A DNA stretch of 64,000 nt from Candidatus Desulfarcum epimagneticum (GCA_900659855.1 CAACVI010000001.1:239179-303178), one strand, 5' to 3'; shown: positions 29,057 through 38,380, counted from the stretch's first letter. Made by a program: numbers and translations. The notes: a model not told the origin generated them from the letters alone.

Positions 29057-31264
29057 TCAGGCCGACAGGGAGACATCCCCGGCGTTGTAAACCAGGATCA
29101 CGTCTCCGGGCAGATCCACAATTTCCTGAAGACGGGGGATGAGCGCGCCGAAAGGGTCTTCGTCGGCGGGCTCGAATCCGGCGAAGAGGACGGCCGATGG
29201 CCCCATGGCCCGGCGAACGGCGTCAAGGGGATTTTCTCCACAGGCGATGACGATCTCAGCCTCGATTCGACCTTCGGCCAGGGTCTTTCTCATTTCTTTT
29301 TCCATGTTTTCCACGTCCGCTTTGGGCGCGGCGGGACGGATCACGCGCAGTGGGTGGTCCCGCCATTCCCGGTTTTCCTTGAGCAGGAAGGCGAGCATGA
29401 GCGTCAGGGAGCCATTCGCCGGGCCGCTCCACCAGACATTGACGGCGCCGTCGGGGACGCGGTGTCTTTTTTCCCTTTCCTCCTCCTGTTCGCACGCCAC
29501 GATGATAAGACTGCGTTTCATCCGTTTGACAATGCTCAGACTTTCCGAGAACATGCCCGCCTCCCGGGGGTTGGGTTTCCAGGCCAGAAGAACGGTGTTG
29601 GGGCGGATTCCGCCGATGCCGTGGCATTGCAGCAGGGCCTTGATGGCGGCGTGGATGTTTTCCTCCACGATGACGGCCGGAAAGGCCGGGAGCCCGGCCT
29701 CCCGGATGAATTTTCGCAGGATGATCTCCGCCTCCCGGCGGCGCTCGATAAGCTCGTCAAGCCGGCCGGGAATCACCTGGCCGATGGAGACCACCCCGCG
29801 TTTGGAGCACAGCCAGAAGGCGTATTCGGCGAGATGGAGCCGGTCGCCGGCCCGGCCGCTGAGCGCGAGGATGGCCGGCCGCCAGTTTTTGGGGTGGTAG
29901 CGCTCAAGCTCCAGGCGCGACAGGGCCTTTCGGGCGCGCTGGTAGGCCAGGCCGCTGCCCAGATCTCCCCATCTCACGATGATCTGGGCCCGGGCGATGA
30001 GGAAATAGAGCGCGGCGGAGAAGACGATGGCGGCCAGGGCCCACGTGAAATGGATCAAAAACATGACCCCCAGGCACCCCGCCGCCCCGAAAAGCGCCAC
30101 GGACCAGTGGTTGAGCTGGAACGTGGGGCGAAAGCTGGGATTTTTCGATATGCTTTCATAGAAACAGGCGAGATTCACGGCGGCGTAGGTGATTAAAAAA
30201 AACATGGAGATGATGGGCGCCACCGCGTCCAGGTCGCCGGCCATAACCCCGGCCTGGGCGATGAGAAACGTGAGAATGATGGCGCGGCGGGGCTCGTCGG
30301 AGGGCCCGCTTCCTTTGGCGAACCATCCAAGGCGGGGAAAAACGCGGTCCCGGGCAAACGCCTGGAGGATTCGGGGGGCGCCCATCATGCTGCCGATGGC
30401 GGATGAAATCGTGGCGCAGATGACCCCGGCGTAGATGAGAACAGGGAAAAAGGCGCGATCCTTCATCACAAATCCCGGGCCCGCCAGCTCGGCGCGGGGA
30501 ACGCTTCCGGCCAGCAGAACGGTGATGGCCGTGTAAATGAGCGCCGAGACGGCGATGGCGGCGAAGACGCCCCTGGGGATGGCGCGGCTGGGTTCTTTAA
30601 GGTCCCCGGACAGGTTCACCCCGGCCATGATGCCGGTGACGGCCGGGAAAAAAAGGGCGAAGAGCGTGAAAGGGGAGTGGCCGGACGTCCAGTCGGGATT
30701 CAGGTTGGCTTTGAGAATCTCGGGCGAAAAGCCCTGGGCGGCGCCCGCGAAGAACGAGACCAGGGACAGCGCCAGAACGCCCAGGATGCCGTATTGGACC
30801 CGGATGGTCCATCCGGCCCCGATGTAAACGCAGGCAAACACGGCCAGGTTGGTGAGGGTGGACACGGCGCGGAAGGAAAGCCCCATGTCGGGGACGGCCG
30901 AGAAGATCGCCTCGGTGAAGCCCGCCACGTACATGGCCACGGCCGCGGCCTGGGCCACATAAAAAAAGACGGCGATCACGCCTCCGAACTCCGCGCCCAG
31001 GCTTCGGCTGGCCAGGTAATAGGCCCCGCCGCCTTTCACGCGCATATTGGTGGCGATGGAGGCGATGGACAAACCCGTGATGACGGAAATGGCCTTGGCC
31101 GCCGCGAGGATCCCCAGGGCATGCCAGAGACCCGCGTGTCCCGTCACAGGGGCGAACCGCATGAACATGATCACGCCCAGAATGGTCAGAAGGCTCGGGG
31201 TGAAAACCCCGCCGAAGGTCCCGAATTTTTTATCCGCTTTATTCATCTTGCCCTTCCCGCTCAT
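29057..31264 (-). CDS. APC-superfamily permease, cation-chloride-cotransporter-like
   Basis: A 735-residue transporter. The first 430 or so residues form about twelve membrane helices beginning with GTFGGVFTPSLLTILGVIMF, a signature of SLC12-like transporters, and VKGGGAYYLASRSLGAEFGG. SLC12 proteins in animals move Na+, K+ and Cl-; bacterial relatives are poorly defined and may move amino acids or ions. The last 300 residues are soluble, resembling the cytosolic C-terminal domain of that family (HGIGGIRPNTVLLAWKPNP). It stands alone and converges with the amidase gene, with a short GC hairpin plus T run (29031-29047) between them. Confidence 0.82.
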   Translation of the reverse strand: MSGKGKMNKADKKFGTFGGVFTPSLLTILGVIMFMRFAPVTGHAGLWHALGILAAAKAISVITGLSIASIATNMRVKGGGAYYLASRSLGAEFGGVIAVFFYVAQAAAVAMYVAGFTEAIFSAVPDMGLSFRAVSTLTNLAVFACVYIGAGWTIRVQYGILGVLALSLVSFFAGAAQGFSPEILKANLNPDWTSGHSPFTLFALFFPAVTGIMAGVNLSGDLKEPSRAIPRGVFAAIAVSALIYTAITVLLAGSVPRAELAGPGFVMKDRAFFPVLIYAGVICATISSAIGSMMGAPRILQAFARDRVFPRLGWFAKGSGPSDEPRRAIILTFLIAQAGVMAGDLDAVAPIISMFFLITYAAVNLACFYESISKNPSFRPTFQLNHWSVALFGAAGCLGVMFLIHFTWALAAIVFSAALYFLIARAQIIVRWGDLGSGLAYQRARKALSRLELERYHPKNWRPAILALSGRAGDRLHLAEYAFWLCSKRGVVSIGQVIPGRLDELIERRREAEIILRKFIREAGLPAFPAVIVEENIHAAIKALLQCHGIGGIRPNTVLLAWKPNPREAGMFSESLSIVKRMKRSLIIVACEQEEEREKRHRVPDGAVNVWWSGPANGSLTLMLAFLLKENREWRDHPLRVIRPAAPKADVENMEKEMRKTLAEGRIEAEIVIACGENPLDAVRRAMGPSAVLFAGFEPADEDPFGALIPRLQEIVDLPGDVILVYNAGDVSLSA

Positions 31265-31455
31265 TTCTCATCTCCTCCGAATGGGGCTTTTCAGCGCGCA
31301 AAAAAAATCGTATCTTTGGAAATGGCGGCGGTCAAGAAAAAAAACACGGGACGGCCTTTTTCACTGAAAAGCGACTTGAATCCGAAGACGATTCATATTA
31401 TGATAGACCCATATTTGGATGACGGGATGGACTTTTTTTTGAAAGGAGAAAAGAG

Positions 31456-32205
31456 ATGAAATATATCGCCATTGTTTTTTTCGCGCTGTTTTTTTTCTCC
31501 CCGGCCCAGGCGCCGGGAAATACCCTGTCCTATGAAGTGGATGGGAAAACCTATGAGGGCCGATTTGTCAGCCCCGCCCCCGACGCTCCCCTTGTGCTGC
31601 TGATCCATGACTGGGACGGCCTGACCGATTATGAGCTGAAGCGGGCCGACATGCTGGCGGACATGGGATACGCCGTGTTCGCGGCGGATCTGTTCGGGGC
31701 CGGAGTCAGGCCCACGGATGTCAAAGACAAGCGTCTGCATACCGGGGAGCTGTACCAGGATCGAAAAAAAATGCGCGCTCTTTTGCGCGGGGCGCTGGAC
31801 GCCGCGAAATCCAGAGGTCTGAATGTTGAAAACGCCGTGGCCATGGGATACTGTTTCGGCGGGGCCGCCGTGCTGGAGCTGGCCAGATCCGGGGCGGCGT
31901 TGAAGGGTTTTGTCACGTTTCACGGGGGGTTAAGCGCCCCGGCGGGGCAGGATTACTCCAAAACAAAAGGGAAGCTGCTGATTATGCACGGCGCCGCGGA
32001 TCAGCATATCCGCATGGAGGAGTTTGCCAAACTGGCCGTGGATCTCGAGGAAAAAGGCGTGGCCCACGAAATGATCGCGTACGGCGGCGCCCGCCACGCC
32101 TTCACCGTGTTCGGCTCGGACCGCTACCATAAAGACGCGGATGAAAAATCCTGGAAACGATTTGGCGAGTTCCTTCTTGAAACACTCCGAAGCCGGGCCG
32201 ATTGA
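31456..32205 (+). CDS. Secreted dienelactone hydrolase family protein
   Basis: A 249-residue alpha/beta hydrolase of the dienelactone hydrolase type with an N-terminal signal peptide (IAIVFFALFFFSPAQA). The family uses a Cys-Asp-His triad. Cys133 lies in GYCFGG, the Asp is in LIMHGAADQHI, and the His is in GGARHAFTVFGSDRY. The domain also has the LLIHDWDGLTDY oxyanion region and the AADLFGAGVRP stretch. Secretion suggests action in the periplasm on an unknown ester or lactone. An AAAGGAGAAAAGAG ribosome site precedes the ATG. The gene is alone between divergent and convergent neighbours. Confidence 0.85.
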   Translation: MKYIAIVFFALFFFSPAQAPGNTLSYEVDGKTYEGRFVSPAPDAPLVLLIHDWDGLTDYELKRADMLADMGYAVFAADLFGAGVRPTDVKDKRLHTGELYQDRKKMRALLRGALDAAKSRGLNVENAVAMGYCFGGAAVLELARSGAALKGFVTFHGGLSAPAGQDYSKTKGKLLIMHGAADQHIRMEEFAKLAVDLEEKGVAHEMIAYGGARHAFTVFGSDRYHKDADEKSWKRFGEFLLETLRSRAD

Positions 32206-32239
32206 GGGTCTCGGTTTTGATCCGCCATACAAAACGGCG

Positions 32240-32632
32240 TTATCCCCGGGCCTGCCAGAGACAGCGAATCGGGTATTGCCGGATCAGGGGGGCCGGAGTC
32301 AGAATGGTCAGGGAATGCTCAAGGGCTTGACATATGAGCATTCGGTCAAAGGGATATTTATGCAGGGCGGGGAGTTTGCATAGATGAAGCGTGTCTTTCT
32401 CAGATAGATTCAAAGAGGCGATCAGGTGTCTTTTTCGTTCTTTTGGGATAAATCGTTCAGGAGGAAGAGGAAGCTTCCCCAACTGGCTCTTCACATTGAT
32501 TTCCCACGCGGACACCACGCTCAGATACACTTCATTTTCGGGATTGACAAACGCTTCAATCGCCGCGGGCGAAAGCGCGTCGCTTCCCTGGGTGATCCAA
32601 AGAAAGGCGCATGTGTCGAGAAGAATCCTCAC
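32240..32632 (-). CDS. PIN-domain toxin, VapC-like
   Basis: A 130-residue PIN protein of the type II toxin class; PIN toxins cut RNA using a cluster of acidic residues. Asp6 is in LLDTCAFLW, the Glu in SVVSAWEINVK, and the third acid in YPFDRMLICQALEH. The usual fourth acid in the family ending LTADPLIRQY is missing: here it reads LTPAPLIRQY, so activity may be reduced or lost. The start overlaps the Phd-like antitoxin gene by ATGA, the normal arrangement for antitoxin-toxin operons. Confidence 0.87.
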   Translation of the reverse strand: MRILLDTCAFLWITQGSDALSPAAIEAFVNPENEVYLSVVSAWEINVKSQLGKLPLPPERFIPKERKRHLIASLNLSEKDTLHLCKLPALHKYPFDRMLICQALEHSLTILTPAPLIRQYPIRCLWQARG

Positions 32633-32883
32633 GGGTTTTCGCCGTTGAAAGCGGCGCCGATATCATCGGGAAGAGGGTCGAAAAAAGAGTCGGGTATCTT
32701 GAAGCCGGGATACTCTTTTCCGCCCAGCCCGACGGGACGTTTTCGGAGGGGAATCGAGTCGATGGAACTGATCCGGGCGATGGGAACATTTCGCTTGCAG
32801 ACGGTGATGGTTTGTCCGGCGCTGACCCTTTCCATGCATTTTGAGAAATGCGTTTTTATTTCGCTGATGTTTAAATGTGTCAT
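32629..32883 (-). CDS. Phd/YefM-type antitoxin
   Basis: About 84 residues. The N-terminus MTHLNISEIKTHFSKCMERV and the strand segment ITVCKRNVPIARI are the Phd/YefM DNA-binding fold. The C-terminus (PDSFFDPLPDDIGAAFNG) is the usual toxin-binding tail that ends near a PIN gene. I chose ATG 32883 because family members start there; a longer frame from 32928 exists. It should bind and block the PIN toxin and repress its own promoter. Confidence 0.85.
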   Translation of the reverse strand: MTHLNISEIKTHFSKCMERVSAGQTITVCKRNVPIARISSIDSIPLRKRPVGLGGKEYPGFKIPDSFFDPLPDDIGAAFNGENP

Positions 32884-32954
32884 ACCGGTATTATAATCCG
32901 GATGGTTTCCCATGTCAATGGCGGCCATGGAAGGGAGTGGGGACGCCGGGCGGC

Positions 32955-33869
32955 TCAGCTTTTTAAAACCAGGTCAAAGGATTTGACCATCATGGCCGGC
33001 TGGTAGGATTTTTTTGCCTTTGCCAGGCCCTCCACGCCCATATCGCTTTCTTTGTTGATATATGTCAGGCCCTTGAAAAGACGGCGGGCGCATTCCCGGT
33101 CAAAATGCTGGTAAAGGCCCTTGATCCCCGCGAACGCCTTTTCAAAATGAAGCGCCCCCATCTCCCGGGTGAGGGTCGAGGCGATGCCGAAGGCGCTCAC
33201 CGTGCGGTCGATGCGGAGCAAAATTCCCCTGAACCCCAGGCGGTCGATGTTCCGCAGGGCGTTTTCGGCGGCCCGGCGCTCGCAGGCCAAATCTTCCCTG
33301 GGGTTCACGTCGCAGTCTCGCTCCTCGCACCAGAGGTCCAGAAACTCCAGGCATTCGTCCGCGTTCCCCGGCGTGATGGGCTCTATGAGCGTCCGGTTTT
33401 TCGCCTCATGGCTTCGGGAAAACTGGTTGATGAGGTTTCTTTTTTTGGAATGCCGGTTTCCCGGAAGTTGGGCGAGATTTTCCGTCCGATACACATAGTC
33501 ATGGTATTTTTTTCGCTCCACGATATCAAAAAAGCGCTTAAACTCGGACGAGCCGAAGGCGTCTATGTATTCCAGGGGAGCGAAGGAAAACCTTTCAAAG
33601 TCCAGGCGCCTGGCCAGGCGGCGCAGCTCCCCCGGGGAGTATCGCCTTTCTCCGGACACCGGGAGCAGGAGATAATCTTGCTTTTCCGGATCTGAAAATT
33701 CCCCGGAAATCACCAGGGCGTCCCCATCAATGGCGCCGCCGGGCCGATAAAAATCGTTTTTCCAGACCAGCGCGGAGGACAGGGAATAGGCGCAAAGCGC
33801 ATGAGACTGATTTTCAAAGTATTTTTGAAGCTCCGGATAGTCCCGGGGCGTGATGGGATTTAATTTCAT
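32955..33869 (-). CDS. DUF2156 family protein (GNAT-like, MprF-C-like fold)
   Basis: A 304-residue protein of the DUF2156 (COG4866-like) family, which has a duplicated GNAT-type fold related to the lysyl-transfer domain of MprF and to FemX-type enzymes. Segments include YPELQKYFENQSHALCAYSLSSALVW-type start, KKRNLINQFSRSH, and KGLYQHFDRECARRL. Family members may use an aminoacyl-tRNA to modify a substrate, but no function is proven here. Its start overlaps the stop of an upstream GNAT acetyltransferase by ATGA, so both are made together. Confidence 0.75.
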   Translation of the reverse strand: MKLNPITPRDYPELQKYFENQSHALCAYSLSSALVWKNDFYRPGGAIDGDALVISGEFSDPEKQDYLLLPVSGERRYSPGELRRLARRLDFERFSFAPLEYIDAFGSSEFKRFFDIVERKKYHDYVYRTENLAQLPGNRHSKKRNLINQFSRSHEAKNRTLIEPITPGNADECLEFLDLWCEERDCDVNPREDLACERRAAENALRNIDRLGFRGILLRIDRTVSAFGIASTLTREMGALHFEKAFAGIKGLYQHFDRECARRLFKGLTYINKESDMGVEGLAKAKKSYQPAMMVKSFDLVLKS

Positions 33870-34282
33870 TTTTTTAAAAGCATGGGAGACGCGTCCCGAA
33901 AGATTTCAAACCCCTGGCCGGAGTAAAAACGGCTCGATCCTTTTTCGGCGATAAGGCCGATCCACCCGATGCCGTCGCTTTGAATTCGGGATGTGATTTT
34001 TTTTAAAATTTGGGTTCCGACGCCCTTTCGTTTGAAACCGGATTGAACGGCCATGTCCTGGATGTAGGCGTCGCTCGCCCCGTCGCTGATGGCCCGGCCC
34101 ATGCCCACGATTCGGCCCTGGAACTCGGCGATCACAAAGCAGTGGCTTCCAGACACAATACCGGACACCAGATCGGGGTTTTCGTTTTTTTCATCCCACC
34201 ACCCGTTTTCCAGGTAAATGGCGGCGATCTCCTCGCGCTGTTTCGGGGTGGGCGATTTTAATTCTTTGATAATGATAAGCAC
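33866..34282 (-). CDS. GNAT family N-acetyltransferase
   Basis: A 138-residue GNAT enzyme. The acetyl-CoA binding segment is VQSGFKRKGVGTQILKKI, close to the family R/QxxGxG/A pattern, preceded by the beta strand DAYIQDMAV. The C-terminus (FYSGQGFEIF) is also typical. The acceptor is unknown. It is coupled to the DUF2156 gene by a four-base overlap. Confidence 0.82.
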   Translation of the reverse strand: MLIIIKELKSPTPKQREEIAAIYLENGWWDEKNENPDLVSGIVSGSHCFVIAEFQGRIVGMGRAISDGASDAYIQDMAVQSGFKRKGVGTQILKKITSRIQSDGIGWIGLIAEKGSSRFYSGQGFEIFRDASPMLLKK

Positions 34283-34315
34283 GATAATCTTCTATTCAAC
34301 CTTCTGTTAAAGTAT

Positions 34316-34345
34316 TTGACATCAAGCAAGCGAATATTTTATTAT
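34316..34345 (+). promoter_or_regulatory. Candidate sigma-70 promoter for the alpha/beta hydrolase gene
   Basis: TTGACA (34316-34321) and TATTAT (34340-34345) separated by 18 bp, about 90 bases before the start codon. Confidence 0.55.
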
Positions 34346-34437
34346 CCCAGATTCGGCATGGCAAGGAAATTTTGGTTTGGGACCCGGAAAGCGCCGGGCG
34401 AAACGAGGGAGGCGGGGCCGGCATGGAGGCGTTTTGA

Positions 34438-35214
34438 ATGGAGTATGAAAAGACCGGGGGCTTTTTTTACAGGGCCGCTCCACAGCCCTTTGATCCGAAA
34501 AAGCCGACCCTGATTCTGATTCATGGCGCGGCCTCAAACGGCTCGTTCTGGGAAGAGCAGGCCGGGGGGCTCAAAGACACGGTCAACACGGCGGCGCCGG
34601 ATCTTCCGGGCCACGGCCGGGACCGGGGCCCGGCGAAAGACAGCGTCCGGGGATGCGCCGACGCCGTTTTGGCGTTTATCGACGCCGTCCGCCCCCCGGG
34701 GCCTTTGTCCCTTTGCGGGATCAGCATGGGCGGGGCCATTGTTCTGGAGCTTTTGACGGGCGCGCGGCGGGAATTGTTCGCTTCCGGCGTTCTCATCAAC
34801 ACAGGGGCCAAACTGGGGGTGGACCGGGCGATTCTGGACCTGATTGAAAGAGACTATTCCGACTACATTGCCATGCTGCGTCTTTTCGCCGTTTCTCAAA
34901 ACACAGAACCGGAAAAAACACAGACCCACATTCAAGAGATCGCAAAATGCGACCCCCGGGTGGCTTTGGGGGATTTTCAGGCATGCCATGCCTTTGACGC
35001 CCGGGATCGGCTGGACCGGATCAAGGCGCCGGTTCTGGTCCTTTCGGCGGGCGACGACACCCTGACCCCGCCGGCCTACGGAGAGTTTCTGGCCCAAAAG
35101 ATCAAAGACGCCCGGCTTGCGCATATTCCGGGAGCGGGTCATCTTTCGCCCATTGAAAAACCCGGGGAGGTCAACGCGGCCATCCGGGAGTTTTTGCGCG
35201 GGGCCGGACAATGA
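34438..35214 (+). CDS. Alpha/beta hydrolase
   Basis: A 258-residue alpha/beta hydrolase. The oxyanion loop is LILIHGAASNGSFW, the nucleophile elbow GISMGG (Ser96), the acid in LSAGDDTLTPP, and the histidine in IPGAGHLSPIEKP. The arrangement fits esterases and C-C bond hydrolases; the substrate cannot be told. Overlap by ATGA with the following DUF2284 gene indicates a two-gene operon. Confidence 0.87.
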   Translation: MEYEKTGGFFYRAAPQPFDPKKPTLILIHGAASNGSFWEEQAGGLKDTVNTAAPDLPGHGRDRGPAKDSVRGCADAVLAFIDAVRPPGPLSLCGISMGGAIVLELLTGARRELFASGVLINTGAKLGVDRAILDLIERDYSDYIAMLRLFAVSQNTEPEKTQTHIQEIAKCDPRVALGDFQACHAFDARDRLDRIKAPVLVLSAGDDTLTPPAYGEFLAQKIKDARLAHIPGAGHLSPIEKPGEVNAAIREFLRGAGQ

Positions 35215-35813
35215 GAGGCAAAACCGATCGGGGAAATGAGTCCGCTGTCCGGAAGGCCGCCATTCGCCTGGCGGGAGAATGCGGCGCGAGCCGGGCGGAC
35301 ATTTTGGACGCCTTGGGACTTCCCATGGACAAAGGTCTGGCCTCCATATGCAAAGACCAGCGCTGCGGCGGATACGGCTTTTCCGCCAGTTGCCCGCCCC
35401 ATGTCATGAATCCCGACGCGTTTGAAAAGGAAATCCCGCGCTTTCATTCCGCGCTGGCCTTTCAGTTCAGCGTTCACACGGATATTTTATTCGGGGACCA
35501 GCGCCATGAGGTTTTGCGCGTGGTTCACGAAACCGCCTCCGCGATCCGAAAAAACGCGCTGGAATCGGGCGCCGCGCGGGCCATGGCCATCGCCGCCGGA
35601 CCCTGCAAGCAAATATTTTGCGGCGCTTATAACCAGTGCGAAAAGGTTCACGGAAACGGCCGGTGCCGCCACCCGGACGAGGCCTGCCCGTCCATGTCGG
35701 GTCTGGGGATCAGCTTCAGGGAAATTTCCCGGCGCCTGGGCTGGGATGATGACCAGAAAGACGGGAATGGAAAATCGTTGAGCGCCATGTCCGGGATTGT
35801 GCTGCTGGGGTGA
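35211..35813 (+). CDS. DUF2284 metal-binding protein
   Basis: A 200-residue cysteine-rich protein of the DUF2284 family, predicted to bind metal. The family start motif CKDQRCGGYGFSASCPPH is clear, followed by a second cysteine set (GPCKQIFCGAYNQCEK, CRHPDEACPSM). DUF2284 proteins are common in anaerobes and have no settled function. It is co-translated with the upstream hydrolase. Confidence 0.82.
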   Translation: MRGKTDRGNESAVRKAAIRLAGECGASRADILDALGLPMDKGLASICKDQRCGGYGFSASCPPHVMNPDAFEKEIPRFHSALAFQFSVHTDILFGDQRHEVLRVVHETASAIRKNALESGAARAMAIAAGPCKQIFCGAYNQCEKVHGNGRCRHPDEACPSMSGLGISFREISRRLGWDDDQKDGNGKSLSAMSGIVLLG

Positions 35814-35871
35814 GAGGGAGAATGGCGGGTCTAAATTTTTTTTCAACGCGCGCGAAAAACCGGGAGGAGCC

Positions 35872-36705
35872 ATGTCAAACCATCGGCGCTTATGGGCGTT
35901 TTTTTTAGGGATTCTTTTTTGGGGGGCGGCCGCCTCAGTCTGCCGGGCGGATTTTAAGCCCCATTCCCTGGAGGCGGGGATAGAGGCGTTTCAAACGGAA
36001 TATGACGCGTCGGGCCTTAAAAACATGCGCGGCCCGATGGTGGGATTTTCGGGCGTTTACGCGTATCGCAGCCCCTGGCGCCTGCTTTTAAAGGCGGAGT
36101 TTGCGGCCGGTTTCGGCCAGGCGGATTATGAAAGCGCCGGGACCGGCTCCATGGACGGGGTGGACCACCGCATATATGAGGCCCGGGGCATCCTGGGATA
36201 TGTCCGGGATTATGATTTCGGGTCCTTCGCCGTCAGCGCCTTTGCGGGCGCGGGTTTCGGCCGTCGGAATTTAATCCATGATTCCAGCGGAATGGAAAGC
36301 ACAACCGGCCAGTTGGGCTATAAAAGGGAATTCGTTTACGATTACACGCCCATTGAGATCGAGGCGGTCCTGGACCTGGGCGACGGCTGGTCCCTGGCCT
36401 TTTCGGCGGAGTATGACTTTTTCTGGCGGGGGGAGCATATTCGTCATGTCGGCCAGGTGTATCCCAGTTTAAACCGCGTGAGAAACATCCAGGATTCCGG
36501 ATACGGGTTGAGGGGTTCTTTAAAAATCACCAAAACCGGCCCGCTGACCGTGGCGTTTGAGCCGTTCATCCGGCATTGGAACATTGACCAGTCCAGCCGG
36601 GTTTCTTTTGAAGGGGCGGACCCGGGCGTTGATTTTTCAAAATTCACCTTTGAGCCCCAAAGCGAAACCACGGAGATCGGCCTTAAAGTATGCGTGCGGT
36701 TCTGA
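35872..36705 (+). CDS. Predicted outer-membrane beta-barrel protein
   Basis: A 277-residue secreted protein. A signal peptide (RLWAFFLGILFWGAAASVCRA) is followed by alternating aromatic/polar strands (WRLLLKAEFAAGFGQADYES, FGSFAVSAFAGAGFGRRN, WSLAFSAEYDFFWRG) and a C-terminal aromatic residue (VCVRF), the usual outer-membrane barrel ending. I chose ATG 35872, which has a GGGAGGAG ribosome site, over an upstream in-frame ATG. The function is unknown. The next gene starts about 30 bp on and is also exported, so the two may act together. Confidence 0.78.
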   Translation: MSNHRRLWAFFLGILFWGAAASVCRADFKPHSLEAGIEAFQTEYDASGLKNMRGPMVGFSGVYAYRSPWRLLLKAEFAAGFGQADYESAGTGSMDGVDHRIYEARGILGYVRDYDFGSFAVSAFAGAGFGRRNLIHDSSGMESTTGQLGYKREFVYDYTPIEIEAVLDLGDGWSLAFSAEYDFFWRGEHIRHVGQVYPSLNRVRNIQDSGYGLRGSLKITKTGPLTVAFEPFIRHWNIDQSSRVSFEGADPGVDFSKFTFEPQSETTEIGLKVCVRF

Positions 36706-36734
36706 CCGGGCCGGGCTGAAGGGGGCAAAATCCG

Positions 36735-37538
36735 ATGAAAACGAAAGAGGTCATCCAGGCCGTTTTCGCGGCCCTGGTCGTGTGTCTTTCTTTCCCTCCG
36801 GGCGCGGACGCGGGCAGCAGCCGGGTGGGCTCGAAAACCTATTTTGAAACGGACCGCGTCATCCGGTTTTCAAACAAGGTCGAAAAGTTTCTGGAACAAA
36901 AACAGGCCCGGGCGGCCATTCTCGCCCGGGTGGGCATAGACAGGGGAAAATTGCCGGAAGGGATTCTTTTCACCCACATCGGCTTTGCCGTTCATTCCCA
37001 AATCGCCGGGTCCCCGGGCCGAAAAAATTCCCGCTACGCCATTCACAACCTGTACCAGCGCGACGGCCGGCCGTGGAGAAGCGATTTGATCCGGGATTTT
37101 CCGGCGGATTTTTTTTCCGGGGCAAGGATGCTTGAAGCCGGGATCATTATACCGGGGCCGGAGCTTCAAAAACGCCTGACGCAAGTGATTTCATCGGACT
37201 TCTATCAGGATGCCCACAACTCCCATTATTCCACCATCGCCAACCCGTTTACCCTGGATATGCAAAACTGCACGGAGCATACCCTGGACATTGTGTTCGC
37301 CGCCATGTATCAAACCACGGATATGGCGGAGATTAAACGAAATCAAAAAAAACATTTCATTCCCCACCCGATCAGGGTGAACCCGCTGACGCTGTCAATC
37401 GGAGCCATATTGATCCCCGGTCTTTCCACATCCGACCATCCGGGCCCCCCGGTCACCGCCACCTTTGGCTCCATCGGGCGTTTTTTCAAAGAACATGACC
37501 CCGCGTCCCGAATTTACATGGTGAGGGAAAAGGACTGA
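36735..37538 (+). CDS. DUF2145-like secreted protein
   Basis: A 267-residue protein with a signal peptide (VFAALVVCLSFPPGADA). The segments FTHIGFAVHS, YAIHNLYQRDGRPWRSDLIRDFPADFF, ANPFTLDMQNCTEHTLDI resemble DUF2145. A histidine (HIGFAVHS) and a cysteine (QNCTEH) are placed like the catalytic pair of permuted NlpC/P60-type amidases, so a cell-wall or protein-modifying cysteine hydrolase is possible; that is inference. It follows the beta-barrel gene closely. Confidence 0.65.
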   Translation: MKTKEVIQAVFAALVVCLSFPPGADAGSSRVGSKTYFETDRVIRFSNKVEKFLEQKQARAAILARVGIDRGKLPEGILFTHIGFAVHSQIAGSPGRKNSRYAIHNLYQRDGRPWRSDLIRDFPADFFSGARMLEAGIIIPGPELQKRLTQVISSDFYQDAHNSHYSTIANPFTLDMQNCTEHTLDIVFAAMYQTTDMAEIKRNQKKHFIPHPIRVNPLTLSIGAILIPGLSTSDHPGPPVTATFGSIGRFFKEHDPASRIYMVREKD

Positions 37539-37540
37539 TT

Positions 37541-38380
37541 TTAAATCAGAATGTCGATGAAAGCCCCCAGGAAAAGCGCCGGGGCGATATACATGTTGAC
37601 GGCGAATATTTTTTGGATTTGAGCCGCGTCATGGCCCCGCCATGCCAGGGCCTGCTGCCGCGAGAAGACTGCGGCCACGAAAAGCGCCCCGATCCAGTAC
37701 GGGGCGCCCCGTCCCGTGTGGACGCCCGCAAAGACAATGGCGGACAAAGAGACCAGGTGGCACAGCGCCGATACCAAAAGCGCCTTTTTCCGGCCCAGGG
37801 CCGCCGGAACGGAATGAAGCTTTTCTTTCCGGTCGAACTCCATGTCCTGGAGCGCGTAAACAATGTCCAGACCGGCGATCCAGGCCATGATGACGACGCC
37901 CAGGGCGAACGGGACCGCGGAGAAAGAACCGGCGGCCGCCAGGTAGCCCCCAATGGGCGCCGCCGCCTCCACCAGCCCCAGGTAAAAATGGGAGGAGGCG
38001 GAAAAGCGCTTGAAAAAGGAATAGGTGAAAAGCCCAAACACGGCGGGAAAGGAAAGATAAAAGCACAGGCGGTTTAAAAAAAACGCCGACCCGATAAGCG
38101 CCAGGCAGGACAGCCACGCCCAGACCCAGGCCTGCCGGGGCGCGACCTCCCCCCTTGGGATGAGCCGGTCCTTTGTCCTGGGATTTTTCGCGTCTATTCG
38201 ATGGTCCAGCGCCATGTTAAAGCACATTCCGGCGGACCGGGCCGCCGCCAGGGCCGCGGCGGTCAAAATCCATGTTTTCGGTCCTCCCCCGCCGCCGAAC
38301 GCCACCCCGAGAAAGGCGAAGGGCAGGGCGAAAAGGGTCTGTTTGACCAGGATCAGTTTCAAAAAATTTTTAAAGCCCAT
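37541..38380 (-). CDS. UbiA family prenyltransferase (menaquinone pathway)
   Basis: A 279-residue integral membrane prenyltransferase. The first magnesium-diphosphate motif is NxxxDxxxD: Asn55, Asp59 and Asp63 in CFNMALDHRIDAKNPRT. The second is in DIVYALQDMEFDRKEKLHSVP. It attaches a polyprenyl chain to an aromatic acid. Because a UbiD-like decarboxylase overlaps it upstream and this type of bacterium makes menaquinone, it most likely serves the futalosine route (MqnP-like) rather than ubiquinone; that is inference. Several membrane helices are evident. Confidence 0.85.
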   Translation of the reverse strand: MGFKNFLKLILVKQTLFALPFAFLGVAFGGGGGPKTWILTAAALAAARSAGMCFNMALDHRIDAKNPRTKDRLIPRGEVAPRQAWVWAWLSCLALIGSAFFLNRLCFYLSFPAVFGLFTYSFFKRFSASSHFYLGLVEAAAPIGGYLAAAGSFSAVPFALGVVIMAWIAGLDIVYALQDMEFDRKEKLHSVPAALGRKKALLVSALCHLVSLSAIVFAGVHTGRGAPYWIGALFVAAVFSRQQALAWRGHDAAQIQKIFAVNMYIAPALFLGAFIDILI

